Assembly: GCF_003672135.1 (NCBI RefSeq)
Contig: NC_039506.1
Location: forward strand, 2,666,001-2,730,000
DNA from: Ooceraea biroi
Taxonomy: Eukaryota; Arthropoda; Insecta; Hymenoptera; Formicidae
DNA: 64,000 nt
Direction of reading: 5' to 3'
Positions 38,512 to 50,766 of the stretch are shown here, piece by piece (within the stretch, counting starts at the first letter, position 1; every line of letters begins with the position of its first letter). The notes under the pieces are model-generated. The model saw nothing but the letters and a program-made list of their open reading frames with translations. It made no database searches and had not been told where the DNA came from. Position numbers and translations under genes: made by a program.

Positions 38512-38529
38512 TGCTTGCGCGCGCGCGTT

Positions 38530-41500
38530 TTCAATAATTAAAATATTAATGAGTAACACCGACGCACCTGCCGCGCCTGGCCGCTATGCTAGTTAATTAT
38601 TGATGGCCGATCCGCGTATTACTTCGCGTTAACAATTAACGGTGTACAACCGGGAAAACAATTTATTTGCGCGCGGACCTCATGAAAAATTCATCCGGCG
38701 CCAATAATCCCGCGTCCGTGATCAATCCCCCCGCGCGAGCTCAATTTTTGTCTGAAATCCAGGTCTGAATTTATTATCGCGCGTACTTACGCCGCATAAA
38801 TGTTGCGCCGCGTCCGGCGCATTATTTATGTCGTCATTTTCGGTTTGATCACTTGAACGCGCGGCAACGGATCCGAAAATATTAAGTTTATGTCCTCCTT
38901 TGCATTGCGCTCTGTTACACATTGCTTATGCATGACAAATCAACTTTCGGACTGAAACTTTGTTCTCGAGTTTCATATTTCGCGCACACACTCACACACA
39001 CGCACACATAAAAGATAATTTTCCGTCACCTGTAGAAACATTAAAATTCCTGTCAGAAATGGTGAACGAGCGTCGAATGCGAGATAAGTTGTCTGCTCGT
39101 ACTTAAACGCTCGTCTCCGGTTAAAAAAAATTGCAACGTGAAATTCTGTCACGTTGATGCACTTCGTTCTTTCGTCGTGGCGGAGGTGGGTGACCTGTTT
39201 AACTTACGAAAAAATGCCTAAGAAGCTCAGGTGCGAGTATCCCGCAGTATGGCGTCCGGCTTGGGAGATCAAGTTGCCCGATGTCTTCTCAAATACCTAG
39301 AGTAACTTAAAACGGTTAAGCTGCCGACTTTTGCGGCCCTATACCCCGATGCTACTCTCCTTCCGACTCTCTTTCTCTCTCTCTTACTCTACCACTATTT
39401 CATTTTTTTCTCTATTTGCAGTTAATGACTTGTTTTTTCGCGGTGTCTTCGAGATCTCCTTTCCAATTGTGATTATCGATGATGTTTCCGTTTCCATGTG
39501 ACACATCGCGCGAGAGTGATTTGATGCGATGTGCAAAAACGGCGAGCTCTCGGTTTTTCTCACGTTCCGTTCCTCCGTAAGGAGGACAGAGGTAAAAGAG
39601 AGAGAAAGAGAGAGAGAGATACATACGAAGGTTATTAGGTAATTAGCGCCTAACGAACTTTACGTTCACGGTCAAGTAATTCCATTGGCGATTGACGTAT
39701 GTTACTGGTGTTTTATTTTTGCACCGCGGGAAGATCCTCGAAAGCAACTCACCGAAGAAGCGGAATTGAAGATACGATCGATCTTGCTGCGTGGATGAAT
39801 CACTGGTGTGTGACTTAGCAATAAGATGACGAGAGATCTCATCTGCGGAAGGTCAAGAGCAATTTGGATTTTTCCTTCTTTGTTTTTCGCGCTAAATCCG
39901 CGAATTGCTCGATCGTTGCAATCGCAGAGTCCTCCAAACGCTTTCGATATATGCATATAAATACGAGGAATGATAAAATTATATTTTGACAATAAAATAT
40001 CGTAACGAGAATTGAAGATCGCGAGATCAAAGCTACTCCGGTGATTAAAAGCGAATCGAAATCCACGATCTTGGTCTTGGACACGTGACGAATGCTATTC
40101 TACATGTATCTACATGTACAAAGTGAGGAAATGCGCTTAATGCAAATATGGGACCGCGCTATCTGCACGTTATAATAATGCCAGTCACGCAGTCGTTTCG
40201 GGAAAAGATAAGGCTTCCGGCATTGGCTATAAACCTGCCTATTCCGTAACAAGTTTTGTTTCTACAAACGATTTCTTCATAAGCGCATACCCTTCGCATT
40301 AGCGTACGCGCGCATTTAATAACGAGTGACTGGCGTATACGAGCTGCCGCAACCTTTCACCGTTAAATGTCCGGCAGAAAATTCATTACTCGTTAAACAT
40401 GCGGCGCATCGTGAATTACTGTCGCGGCGTCGATTTCAGGACATAGCTTCTGCTTTTTGTCGCTGGTAAACGCCGCCGAACGCGAAAACCATCCATGAGT
40501 CAGGTATGCTCGAGCACGTCGAAGCGCTCGTAAGCGTTCCGAGCTCACTCAATGCGGCCTATCGACGGAAGCTGTCGAGCGAGCGGCCGGCTAAGTGTCG
40601 AAACGTAAAATGTCGCCTGAAAAAACCGCCCGAGGGCCTTTTGAACTGCCCACTCGTAAGAATCCGCTATTATACTTGAATAGGCGGTTGCACAACCGGC
40701 CGTGTGTACGCAAGGCAGACAGCTGTAAATGCGATTTAACGGTTAACGAGGGTTCCGCGAAGGCACTTGCGCATATAATTATAGGTGCATATACTCCTCT
40801 CGCGTTTATCGTGCTATATTTTATTCCCGATAGTAATGCGGACTATTATTGATACGAGTAAACTGAGATAACATCGGCGTCCAGCGGACGTGTACTGGAT
40901 AAACAGCGAGAAGATGAACGTTTCAGCGAGGAATACCGGAGAACAGGTGACGAAATCAATTGTGCCGATTGTGCCGCTGCGGAAAATGAATCATCATGAG
41001 CGTTTCCGAAGAGAATTGTATCGCTCGGCAGATTACAAGGATGTCAAGTATTTATTTAATTCTCCGATTCGTTGCACGGATGTTGCTGCACTTCTTCGCG
41101 AATCGTCATCGCAAGGTTGCTGTTGTTGCATCCGCAAGGGCGCACCTGCAAATTACCAGCTGCGATCCCGAGCGCAGATAAATGAAGATTCGATCCGCCT
41201 CGAAGAAGATCGTCATCGCGACGTAACTCCGTTGTCTTTGACGGAGTAAAGTTTCTTGATTTATGAGCGTGATTTCCATCCGAGGAGTCTCGCCCTGACG
41301 GCTCAGTGACCAGCCAAGGTCTTGACGTCCCCGCGGTTCTACGGGATTGACAGCTGCAGAGAGTCATCCTCCACGTCGTCATCGTCATCGTGGATACGAC
41401 GATGATTGGCCGAACGTGCATTTGTTCCGTGACGCAGCAGGGGCGATCGCAAGAGGTTCGCGCAGTCATATAGACGCCTGCGTGTGCGTGCCTGTGCTTG

Positions 41501-42200
41501 TGAAGGACCGATAGGGGCGGCACTCGCCATCAACCACCGTCTCCCTTTGTCGTAACTCGGAGTAAGGAACTATAAATAACTTTTTCTACGAAGTTGCTCC
41601 GAAAAATCAGGGATGCGTTCGAACGCGGCCCCTCAGCTTTTCATTTCTTTGCGAGCAAGGAATTTTTATTAAAGAACGTGGACGAGTTCGGACGAGTGTT
41701 TTTAACTCTGCATCAACGTGCGGGAGACATGAAAAAGTGTGGGTAACGATAAATGACAGCGCGATGTCTATCGCTAGCAACTTGCAAGAACTTCTTTGTA
41801 CGTTAATTCGCAATAAAGCATACGGATTTAAGCTCTGCAGTCTTTCGTACAAATTGTCGAAACGAAAATAACTACCTTTTCGATCACTGTTATATGATTC
41901 ATCGCGTTAAGCGATGTTCGATTCACGGAGATTCGCGTGCGTATGCAAACATCGAAAACTCCATTTTTCGGAATCATCCGTTCCATCGTGAGCAGCTCGC
42001 AAGGAATCTCCCCTGCGTCCGTCATTTCATGGGACGAAGTTTGCGCATGGAGCGCCGCATGTGTACCTTATACCTGAAACGTTGCTTCGTCACTGCCGGC
42101 CTTTGGGTCGTGCCGATGCGCACGGGGGAAAGAAAGAGAGCGCTCGAGGAGGAGTATCCGCAACGGCAAGAATAATAAATAATAAAGGTATAGGTATGGG
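38530..42200. other. Non-coding sequence, nothing gene-like
   Basis: It contains a CA repeat at 38985-39010 and a CT tract ending in an acceptor-like TTTGCAG at 39421. A weak donor, GACAGAG/GTAAAA, follows near 39590; a 169-base non-coding exon is possible but poorly supported. A GA repeat lies at 39598-39620. Confidence 0.45.
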
Positions 42201-43255
42201 AGATTGATGGCTGCACCATGACTGACGTTCCATCCATCACCCCTTCGCTCTCTTCACGAAGGATTGACCAGGCACCAACGTCGTTCTTCCTTCCTCTCAT
42301 CTCCCCGCGCTTCTTTCTTCGCTGCTTGCCCTCCCTCCCCCGGTCCCCCCTGTCTTCTCGTCGAGACTTATCGTCGTCGTCCTGCCACGCTATTATCGCG
42401 CTCGTTCTTATTACCCGGAGCTGTCCCTGCCGGCTTGCTCCGAGAAAGACTACCTACAGCGATCTCGACTTTCCTCGGGTTTGAGCTACGATGACTGCGC
42501 CATTTCCGAATCCTCTTATTTGGCGTCCACCTATTAAGGATACGGAGGGGCGCCGTTATGGTTCCTAATTCTCGGGCGTTCCAGGAGGACTCGTTTTTAT
42601 TATATCCCCCTTCTGCGCAGCCTCCTCCGTTCCCGCGATCCGACCGACATTTACCTGCCGGTAACACGAGTAGGGGGACTCGCGCACGGTATCTCGCACG
42701 ATCGAGCGTCGCGAAAGGGATCGCCTCTGAATGAAGGACGTATGGATTTTAATAATTGTCGTTTCCGTTCGTTCCGTGCGCTCCACCTCAATCGGACTCA
42801 ACCGATTCATCTGTATGGCGCCTGCAGCTTCTCTCGCGGCAGGGTATTTTCGATTCTCGATATTCGCGGCGCTCCACCCTTTTCCCTTCCCTCCTCCACG
42901 TGATCCCTCATTAAGTGGCCGTCTGTCCACTTTAGAGCACCCCGGACGTCATCGGCATGTTCCATCCCAGGAGGCTCGCGCAAGGTATCCCGGGGAAGAT
43001 TCTGGCGCGATTCTCGGCGGGGCGGACCGGCCATCGCCGACCGGCCGGCCGACTAATCCATCCCCTTCGGCGTATGGTGAGTGGCCTGGACGGATCAATC
43101 GGAAGGCCGGTATAAGTTTCCGCCGTTGTGGTTCGGCGGTACCGAGGTTAGCTGTCGCGGTCAGTTTCGAATTGCGGCGATGTCAGTGACAGCTGTGCTC
43201 GAGGGCCACGTATTGAACTCACGTCCAGTCAACGCTCCTTTATACCTACTTACCT

Positions 43256-43324
43256 TGCTCTCTCTGTCCTCCACTGGTTCCCTCTCCCTCTCTCTCTCTC
43301 TCTCTTGCTCTTGCTCTTTCTCTC
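43256..43324. repeat. CT-rich repeat
   Basis: CT/CTTG units on the + strand; purine-rich on the minus strand directly upstream of the minus donor-like site. Confidence 0.8.
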
Positions 43325-44666
43325 ACCCCAATTGCCCCTCCTCACGGACTGCCCCTCTCCGGGCCTCCTCTCCCAGTTCCCCGTTCTCCGGTTCCTTCCA
43401 ATCTCGATTTCTTCGCCTTGTCTGATCTCTCCGGTCCGGCGAGGCTCCGCCGCGACCGGCCGCAACCGGCCAGTCAAATAATCGTCCGCGTAATGGGACA
43501 CGCGCACAGAATGGAGCCAACCGGTAATAATAAGGTCGAGGGCGGCCTATCCGGACCCATCCACGGCGATTAGGACGTACCACAAGACTCTGCAATCACC
43601 GGAACGCGCCGGGCGTCCCATCCTGCCATCTCGTCGATTGATCCTACGCGCGCGACGATTAGGTATCGTTCTGATCAGTGACCACGAGCCAGGAACCCAC
43701 TCGCACGTGTTATTAGCAGCACTTTCGACCGATTCAACACTGGAATAATGACCGCGGGTTCGGAGATTATACTCGATGCCGCATACGTGATTTCGGGACT
43801 AATTGTTACGCAGGAAGCGCCGCCGAAATTTTACGCGAGGCATCCTGGCGCCTTCTGCGTAACGCAGCGTTCCCACTGATTCCTCTGAAGAACGCTGAAA
43901 ATATAATACGATGAGAAGATACGAGGATCCACCGCACACAGGGCACGTGCACATCCTGTAGAATCGCCGTAGATGTGTAAAATCATGAGATAGAAATGTT
44001 GTTCGGGTTGCAGATGACTGTTCCTGAGATAAGAGCAGCGCCGAGACCAATCTGACATTTCCAATGAATAGCGTACATAGATGTTCACGTCTACAATATC
44101 GTGAAAGGTTCGACAAGACGCGTCTCTCTTACGCCCCCTTTCAGAAGTAATAATAAAACGACGGAGGAAAAGACGAAGGTTGCGCGATCGTTTCCGTTGC
44201 TTCTTCACTCGTGGTAAATAGAAATTCTGGCCCGGATTCATTCTATTCCGCGTCAGACGCGGAGGCGGCCACTCGCTCGTTACTCGCGACCCTCGCCGCT
44301 CTTGAGGAGCACTTGACTTTTGAGAGGAGGAGAAGGACGATAATGGTCTTAACCCTCGGAGCACTTACCCCCGCCGAGCTGGAAGCTCCTTGACCCAAGG
44401 AGATACGTACCTTACTCTCGAAATCGTGAAAGGATCTTCCAGGCACTCGATCCGCGCCACGGCGGGATCCTCGAAAAGGTGGGCTCGGCTTCTTTAATTA
44501 GCGCTCTTGTCCTCCCGGGATGATACCAAGAGAGAGAGAGAGGAATTCGCTCCCTCCCCCGAGGGCAAGTCGGAGCCGGGGAAACCCAGAAAGCCTCCTC
44601 GCTTCTAGGCTGCTACGTTCTTGGCCATTGCGAGAGATACGGAGAAAAGCATCGCGTCACGAAGGT

Positions 44667-44696
44667 GGGCGTAGGGGCGAAATGGGGGCGAGGGGG
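44667..44696 (+). other. G-quadruplex motif
   Basis: G-runs at 44667-44669, 44674-44677, 44684-44688 and 44692-44696 with loops of 4, 6 and 3 bases. Confidence 0.6.
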
Positions 44697-45065
44697 CCAC
44701 CGCGAAGAAGGGGATTCGGTGCATGTCGGAGGGCTGTTTTACTTCCCAATTACTCGAAACACTCGGCTATCGGCGCGAATATTAAAGGAGCCTTCCCTCG
44801 CCGGCTTCTCCATCTCGTTCACGTGTTCTCCGCACGTTCTCCCTCTCCCTTCCACACTCCCACCTCTCCCATCTTATCTGCGTTTGCAAAGATCCACAGC
44901 GGTGTCTCGAAGATTCCTCGTCCAAGCTTCTCACGCGCGAGCGTAGTTTCGCTCGTAGCAGACGCCGAGAAGTCCGGGGGAGTAGAGGGAGGACGGGGGT
45001 GTAACGACGGCAGGAAGCGCGAGCGCGATATTACACGAGGGGGGTTGACTATGCTCCAGGGTTGG

Positions 45066-45086
45066 GACCGTACCGACGGTACGGTC
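45066..45086. repeat. Perfect inverted repeat
   Basis: Arms GACCGTACC and GGTACGGTC, 9 bases each, flank a GAC loop. Confidence 0.85.
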
Positions 45087-45349
45087 GTTACGCGGGGGTG
45101 GAAGCGGTGGGACGCGGACGCACTAGAGAGCGTCGGGACGTTTCAGGACGGCCGCCCAGGGACGCTTCGGTGCAACGAGCGCCTTATCTTCGCTACACCT
45201 TCGTCGGCGAGACGCGGCGGACCCTATCCGACCCGGTTACTACGACTTTATCCTCTCTCTCTCCTCTCCATCACGATTTACCCTTCCGCAGTGGCTCCGA
45301 ATATCCGCCAACCAAATAAACTACTCACGCGAATATAATTATCAGCTGG

Positions 45350-46780
45350 TGGACGCGCTCTCGTTTTCTTTCCTCTCCGAACGACAGTTTCGCTTCTTTC
45401 CTCACTTATAACGGGAGGAGGGAATAAGGCGGAATAAAATGGAATTTGGAATTTCGTTATGATTCATAAGATACCCGGATAATCGAACTAAAGTATTTAA
45501 TTATAATTTTCTCTATATTTCGAAAAACAGTTTGAATTACTGCGAACATATGTTGCTGGTTTCCTTTTTTTATCTTTTTGCATCAATCATGAATATTTCT
45601 CTTTTATTAAAAATTGAGTTCCTTCCACGTAGAAAAGAATTGAAGTGCAGGTCATTAATCGCATGAAACTACCGTAACCTGCGTCGTGCGTGTCCCACCT
45701 GCCGAACATGCGACTTCCTCATTTCAATATTCGAATTTTATCCGATGCATTTTTTTACAAATTAAGATGTGTGATTACATCGGTTTCTCTTCCTCATCGT
45801 ATCTCGTTCCAGAAAATATCTCTAAATATATCAGGACGAGAATGTGTGCATATGCAAAATGAGATTTACGATTCTCGTGCATCGTATCAAATTGCCATCA
45901 AATCGACATATCGGCTAATAATACGCAGATGTGTTCATTATTAACGTCAAATTAAAAAACAGACTAATTAAGATCGCTGGATTAGATAGGCAATCCGATG
46001 CCTCCGATTACTTGTGTAACTTGATTGATAATATACATTAAAACCAGATCGACACGGGTCGTCTCGCGTTATTAACTCACGTTATTAACTCGCGTTATTA
46101 ACTTGTATTTTATAATTACACTAATATAACGGGAGCAATCAACTCCGCTTCGATCATTCTATTAACATTTTAACACAGCCGTTCTCTGTCCGGCGTAACG
46201 GAAATCGCGTCATAAACGTACTTCCGTACTCGCATCTGACTAGCAATTTCATTCTTAAGCACAAAGCTTTTATAAATCGTGCTAAAAACGTTGGAAAATC
46301 AGAGAAGAATGCGTACAAGTTATTTTACTTCATCACTTTCCCAAGTTTCCCTAGAAGTCTGTAAATCCGTTCCACGCGTTGACAAACCCGGCGAAAGATC
46401 TATAGATTACGGTCGATGCATCATCAAGCCAGTTCGTCACGTTACAATCATCTTGTTGTCACCAGCTCGCTCAACTCGTGACGGAAGCTGCGTTCATCAC
46501 TATGGGTTCGTTTGGCTGTTAACATAGCTTGTCAGTGTATCGTCCGCGATGAATATTCGTCCCTTTGTCGACTCGGTCCAAGGCCATTCTCCATCATGCA
46601 CTTGAGCGTCAACCCGACGTCAGTCTGAAACACGATCTGAGATGGTAGCGTTTGATACTTCGTTTTGCGCATCCGAGAGCTGCATCGTTGCGATGAACGA
46701 CGACGAAGATGGCGAAGTGTCGTTCTTTGCGATGAAGTGAAGGAGGACAGCTGCAACGACGTCCGACGAGACGAGAGAAA
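45350..46780. other. AT-rich non-coding patch
   Basis: AT-rich sequence between two GC-rich regions, with many TAAT words and the 13-base triple repeat at 46065-46103. No gene is seen. Confidence 0.5.
46065..46103. repeat. Three tandem 13-base GTTATTAAC units
   Basis: Units at 46065-46077, 46078-46090 and 46091-46103 differ by one base in the second copy. Each has the near-palindromic core GTTATTAAC (arms GTTA/TAAC). Confidence 0.85.
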
Positions 46781-46808
46781 AAGATGGAGGGAGAAAGAGA
46801 GAGAGAAA
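46775..46808. repeat. GA-rich repeat
   Basis: Short GA/GAAA tract on the + strand. Confidence 0.75.
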
Positions 46809-46809
46809 A

Positions 46810-49800
46810 CTTGACGATTTATAATCGGTGACGAATGAGCGCGATCGCGGAGAGCCCTCGTCTCCTCTTCCCTGGCGTTTTATAAATGTCGCGCAGCAAT
46901 AAAGACGCTCGATGGATTAGTCGCGGGTCTGGCGTGCCGAGGCAAGCGCGTTCTATTCTGGTGAATTGAAACCAGGCACGCGCGTCCAATGAATCAATCG
47001 GATGCCATCCGCCGCACCGGGTCCTCACCCTTTTCCCTGCATCTCGCGTCTTTGATCTGTCGGACGCCCTTAACGTCGACGACGGCAGCAGTGGCGGCTC
47101 TTCGAGTTCGCGACACTATTCTGGATCCGCGAGCTGTGCCGTCTTTTCTTTTTCATTATTTTCGAGAGCTCGCCCGCTCGTGAACGCGCCCGATAGCTTG
47201 AAGAGACGTCGCGCGTGTCAAACGTCCTGCTATTTCGGACACTTGCCCCGTTCTCTCTCTCTCGGGCTTTCATATTCGATCTTCCCGCGTCGGGGACGAT
47301 TCGCGTCGCCGCGTGTTTTGTATTTCGTCGTGCGCAAGGCGCTCTCAAGCTTCGATAAAAATAACGGAGCCACGAGATCTCCAGCACGAGACCGACACGC
47401 GGATCTATATGGAAAACGATTCAGCATCTTTGCGCGTTGAGATTATCAATTATCCAAGATTCTTGGATCAACCCTTTGTCAATCTTGTTAATCGTCACGC
47501 CGAGCAAACGGCTGTTCGCCGTTTCTAGCGTATTTTGGTCTTGCACGCTTGCTTCAATAAATCCCAGACATTATCAGCTTGGGGCACCGAAAAAGCATCA
47601 CCCGCTCCCGCGTTTGCGCGCCAAACGGGCGCAATAGAATTTTACGATTCGGACGATCGTGGAGGAGCTCGGAGGGAGGTTTCGATTAGCGACGACTGAT
47701 TATCACTTTCCATTAGGGCACGCTCCCACTTTATTATCGTCGTTAGCCGCGAAACTTGGTACGTGCACGTTCAGTGCTCTCGCTGAGAATCCTCAGCGCC
47801 AGCCGGCCCTACGTAAGACCAGTTGTTCACGTCCCTCGTGGAGCGTCCATTGTTCTTTTTCTTCGGCGATAGTGTGACACGAGAACGGCGTATCCCCAAT
47901 GTTCTCAGAATTCACGTACGCGTCATAAATAGTGCCCTACTCGCGCGCTCCGGCGTTTTCCGGTCTTTCTCCCGTACGGCTCTCCTTCGGCGCGGACCGA
48001 CGTTTTCCAATATTCCGAACTGCACTGATTCCATCTGGGGTCCTTCCGAAGCTCCTCCGACGTCGCTGTTTTCCTTCCTCCGTTCCTCCACCCCTGTGCT
48101 TCTTCGTCGGAGTCGTCTCATGTATCGATCGACGCGTGTGAGTATGAGTTCTTTTTACGCCCCCGAGTCGCCCCACACCGCCGACGCGGCCGGCGAATAT
48201 TACGCAGATGCAGCGATAGCGTGCGTAACGTGACGGTATTCCTCCCCGTAACGTCGCGAGACGCCGAGACTCCGATGCACCCCGATGTTCCCGATAGATC
48301 CCGGCCTCTTATTAAGGTATTCATGAGTCAGGCTTCGATTCGTCGTCAGCGGATTCGCGCCGTGGTGCGCTCTCGGTGGCACTGATGGCATTGATGCAGC
48401 CGTGACGTAATCGTGGATTACGCTCCCCAGCGACGGGGGTTATTATTATTCGGGTCTTTGCCAATTTCTGCCGCACCTCTCCGCAAACAGTTGCAACCTG
48501 ATGTATCCGTACTGTTCGCGCGATTTGTCCGCTTGCGACGAACCGCGTCAGCTCGCCACTCGCAAACGTTTTGCAGAGCGTGCTCGCTGCGGCGCATTTG
48601 TCCGCGTGACATTTATTCCGTCGCGTCGCACGTAACACGGTGGTGCCGTCTGCTCAGCAGTTTCCGTGGAAAATCCACTCGAGACGGCCTTCCACCCTCC
48701 GTCATACGAATCCATCCCGTTGAATGGAATTGGCGCCAAGCATTTTACGAGCGTGCGCGCGCACGTCACCGTAGCCAGGCGGAGGAGCATGAGACCGTTG
48801 TGCGTCGACCTTTACCTAACAACCCTCCCGCATTGTAGCCACCTCGCTTCCTCTCGCTGCAACCACCGCGGCAGCCGCCCCCGTCGCCAACCCTGACCTG
48901 ATTTATGAGATTCTGGAAGCGTCTACTCTACCGGCGCGAGTTTTCGGTCTCTCTCTCTCTGTGTTTCTCTTTCCCTCGCCTCCCTCGCCTCCCTCGCCGC
49001 CTTCTCACCCTCATCCCCCTCTTTGCCGCCGCGTAGACAGCTGGCTAGTGTTTCCACGTACACGAAGACGCCGCCGCACGTGGAGCACCGCGAGCAAGCG
49101 GAATTCTCGCTGCGTTTCGTTCATTTCCGCGCTTTTGTTCTGCGCGGCCGCGAAAGGCGAGAACTTATTTCGGTATCTCGCGTTGATGTATCGAGAGCGC
49201 CGTTCTAATTAGCCGAGTGACGGGCCCTCGATTGCGTGAGCCAGATACGGTTGGCCTGGCACGTTATCAATTCGCGTTAGTCAAAACGTCGTCTCTCAAC
49301 CGAAACGACGGAGCGTTTTCCTTCTTTCTCGAGCTGTCCGAGATGCGCGTCGCGCCCTCGACTGTACGTATTTCGCATCGACGCGACGTCCCGATATGTC
49401 GAAACGTTGACGCTCGCAAAACGTTTTCGGAACGCCGCTGCAGTATTAATGCAACGCAATTTGCAAACTTTGGGGCGGCAAGCGCGCTGTCGCTCACGCT
49501 CGACGTTTAATCGTGCATCGGGTCTGTTTTGGCGGATGTTTCACTCGGTCTTCGGCGGCGCGAACTTCCGGCGAGCATTGCTTTCCTCGCACAATTAAAG
49601 CGACGCTCCGAATGAACTTTTCCGCAGCGAAACGCTTAAACTCGCCTCTTCGGCGCTGTCAGTCATCAGACGGCGGGACGGAAAAATTCCTCGCGGCCAC
49701 GAAAAATCCAATTTTTCGAACAATTCATCGCGCGCGCACATTTAGCAGGAATCTCTTCGTCAACAAGTAAATTTTCTTTATCCCCGGAGAGGGAAAAAAA

Positions 49801-49890
49801 ATTCAAGCGAGGGCTGGGTGTCACACAAAAGCCGAGTGATTTGTGACGTTCGCCATTCTTTTGACCGTGTGCGGCAAGGTTCGCCCTCTC
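46810..49890. other. GC-rich non-coding sequence
   Basis: CpG-rich DNA with many short overlapping frames on both strands and none convincing. A 9-base CCTCCCTCG repeat lies in 48960-49005. A donor-like GCGT/GTGAGTATG occurs near 48138 on +. Confidence 0.45.
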
Positions 49891-49894
49891 CGCA

Positions 49895-49930
49895 CCCCCT
49901 TCCCCCTACCCTCCCGCCCGCACCCTTCCC
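49895..49930 (-). other. Strong G-quadruplex motif
   Basis: Seven C-runs of three or more on the + strand (starting at 49895, 49902, 49909, 49913, 49917, 49923 and 49928) give seven minus-strand G-runs with loops of only 1-3 bases. This is the best quadruplex candidate in the window. Confidence 0.75.
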
Positions 49931-50048
49931 TTCTTTGCCGTCTTGCTCCTAGATATGGCCGAGTAATATACGAGCCCTGCATCTGGTTCCCCGAGTGACG
50001 CAACGTCCCGCCATAGATCACACCCAGGCTTTTAGAGAGTGAAGGCTG

Positions 50049-50228
50049 TTAAGGAGAGCGCGCGTGCGAGAGAGAAAGAGAGAGAGACAGAGAGGGAGAG
50101 AGAAGGAGAAAAGACGGCTCGGGGAAGGGAGATGGAGCGAGACGCTACGCGAGAAGAGAGCATGAGAGAGAAAGAGAAAGAGAGAGAGTGAGAGACTGAG
50201 GGAGGAAGAGGGAGAGAAAGAGTGACAG
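50049..50228. repeat. 180-base GA-rich purine tract
   Basis: The longest purine-biased tract in the window, made of GAGAGA, GAAAGA and GGGAGA units with a few interruptions. It is a potential multi-site GAGA-factor platform or triplex former. Confidence 0.8.
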
Positions 50229-50725
50229 GGTGACGTACTGTTACTGTTAAACTCGCCTGCACGTAAAGAAGAGCATGAGCAGGAGTGCGGCTGCCTCTCC
50301 AGCGTGTCGTGGCGCGCGGGGCTGCGGGGAGGGTGGATGTGGTAGAAGTGGTTGCTGGTGGAAGACCATGGAAGGTGGACGGAGACGTCGGCGTCGTTGT
50401 AAAGAGAGACGTACAGACTTGGATCGTGGATCAGGCAGACGAGCGTGTACCTAAAAACATGCACTTAGTCGAGACTCATTAACGCGATCGTACTAGCGAT
50501 TGTATTCGAATTGATCGCCCTGGAAAAAATGTTGGAACGTTTGACCGACTTTTCAGGGTTGCTTTAGGCTGCTGTAATATATGTATGACGTCTAAAATAT
50601 GTGTATGAGAGACAGCTGAGATAGAACGTTCGGATTTTCGTTAGAACTGCTGCTGTTTTTAGTAAGTACTGGCAAGATTCGATAATGAAAGAAATGATTG
50701 TTTAAAACCGAAATTAATAAGTGTG

Positions 50726-50766
50726 TTTAATATTAATGTATTAATACTAAATATGTTAATATTAAA
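50726..50766. repeat. AT-rich inverted repeat with TTAATATTAA arms
   Basis: Perfect 11-base arms at 50726-50736 and 50756-50766 are separated by 19 bases. Each arm contains the palindrome TTAATATTAA, i.e. paired homeodomain cores. Confidence 0.75.

Larger units (their letters stand above)
42200..45350. other. GC-rich region with splice-donor-like sites on both strands
   Basis: Donor-like sites are GTATG/GTGAGT on + (GT at 43077) and GCAAG/GTAAGTAGG on minus (about 43254-43246). A third, GGGG/GTAAGTGC, lies on minus near 44368. The region has a CT microsatellite (43256-43324), a G4 motif and a perfect hairpin. Long frames here are low-complexity. A promoter area with alternative first exons is possible but unproven. 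Confidence 0.25.

Noticed and set aside
39422..39590. Possible non-coding exon after a CT tract and TTTGCAG
   Set aside because: The donor GTAAAA lies in purine-rich sequence and the frame closes quickly; not enough evidence to call it.
42731..43076. Open frame with a hydrophobic start that reaches the donor-like GT at 43077
   Set aside because: No upstream context or conserved residues; the remainder is low-complexity, so the frame and donor are probably coincidental.
44520..45338. 272-residue open frame on the + strand
   Set aside because: Arg/Ser/Gly-rich with no recognisable motif; it begins in a GA microsatellite and crosses a G4 motif and a palindrome.
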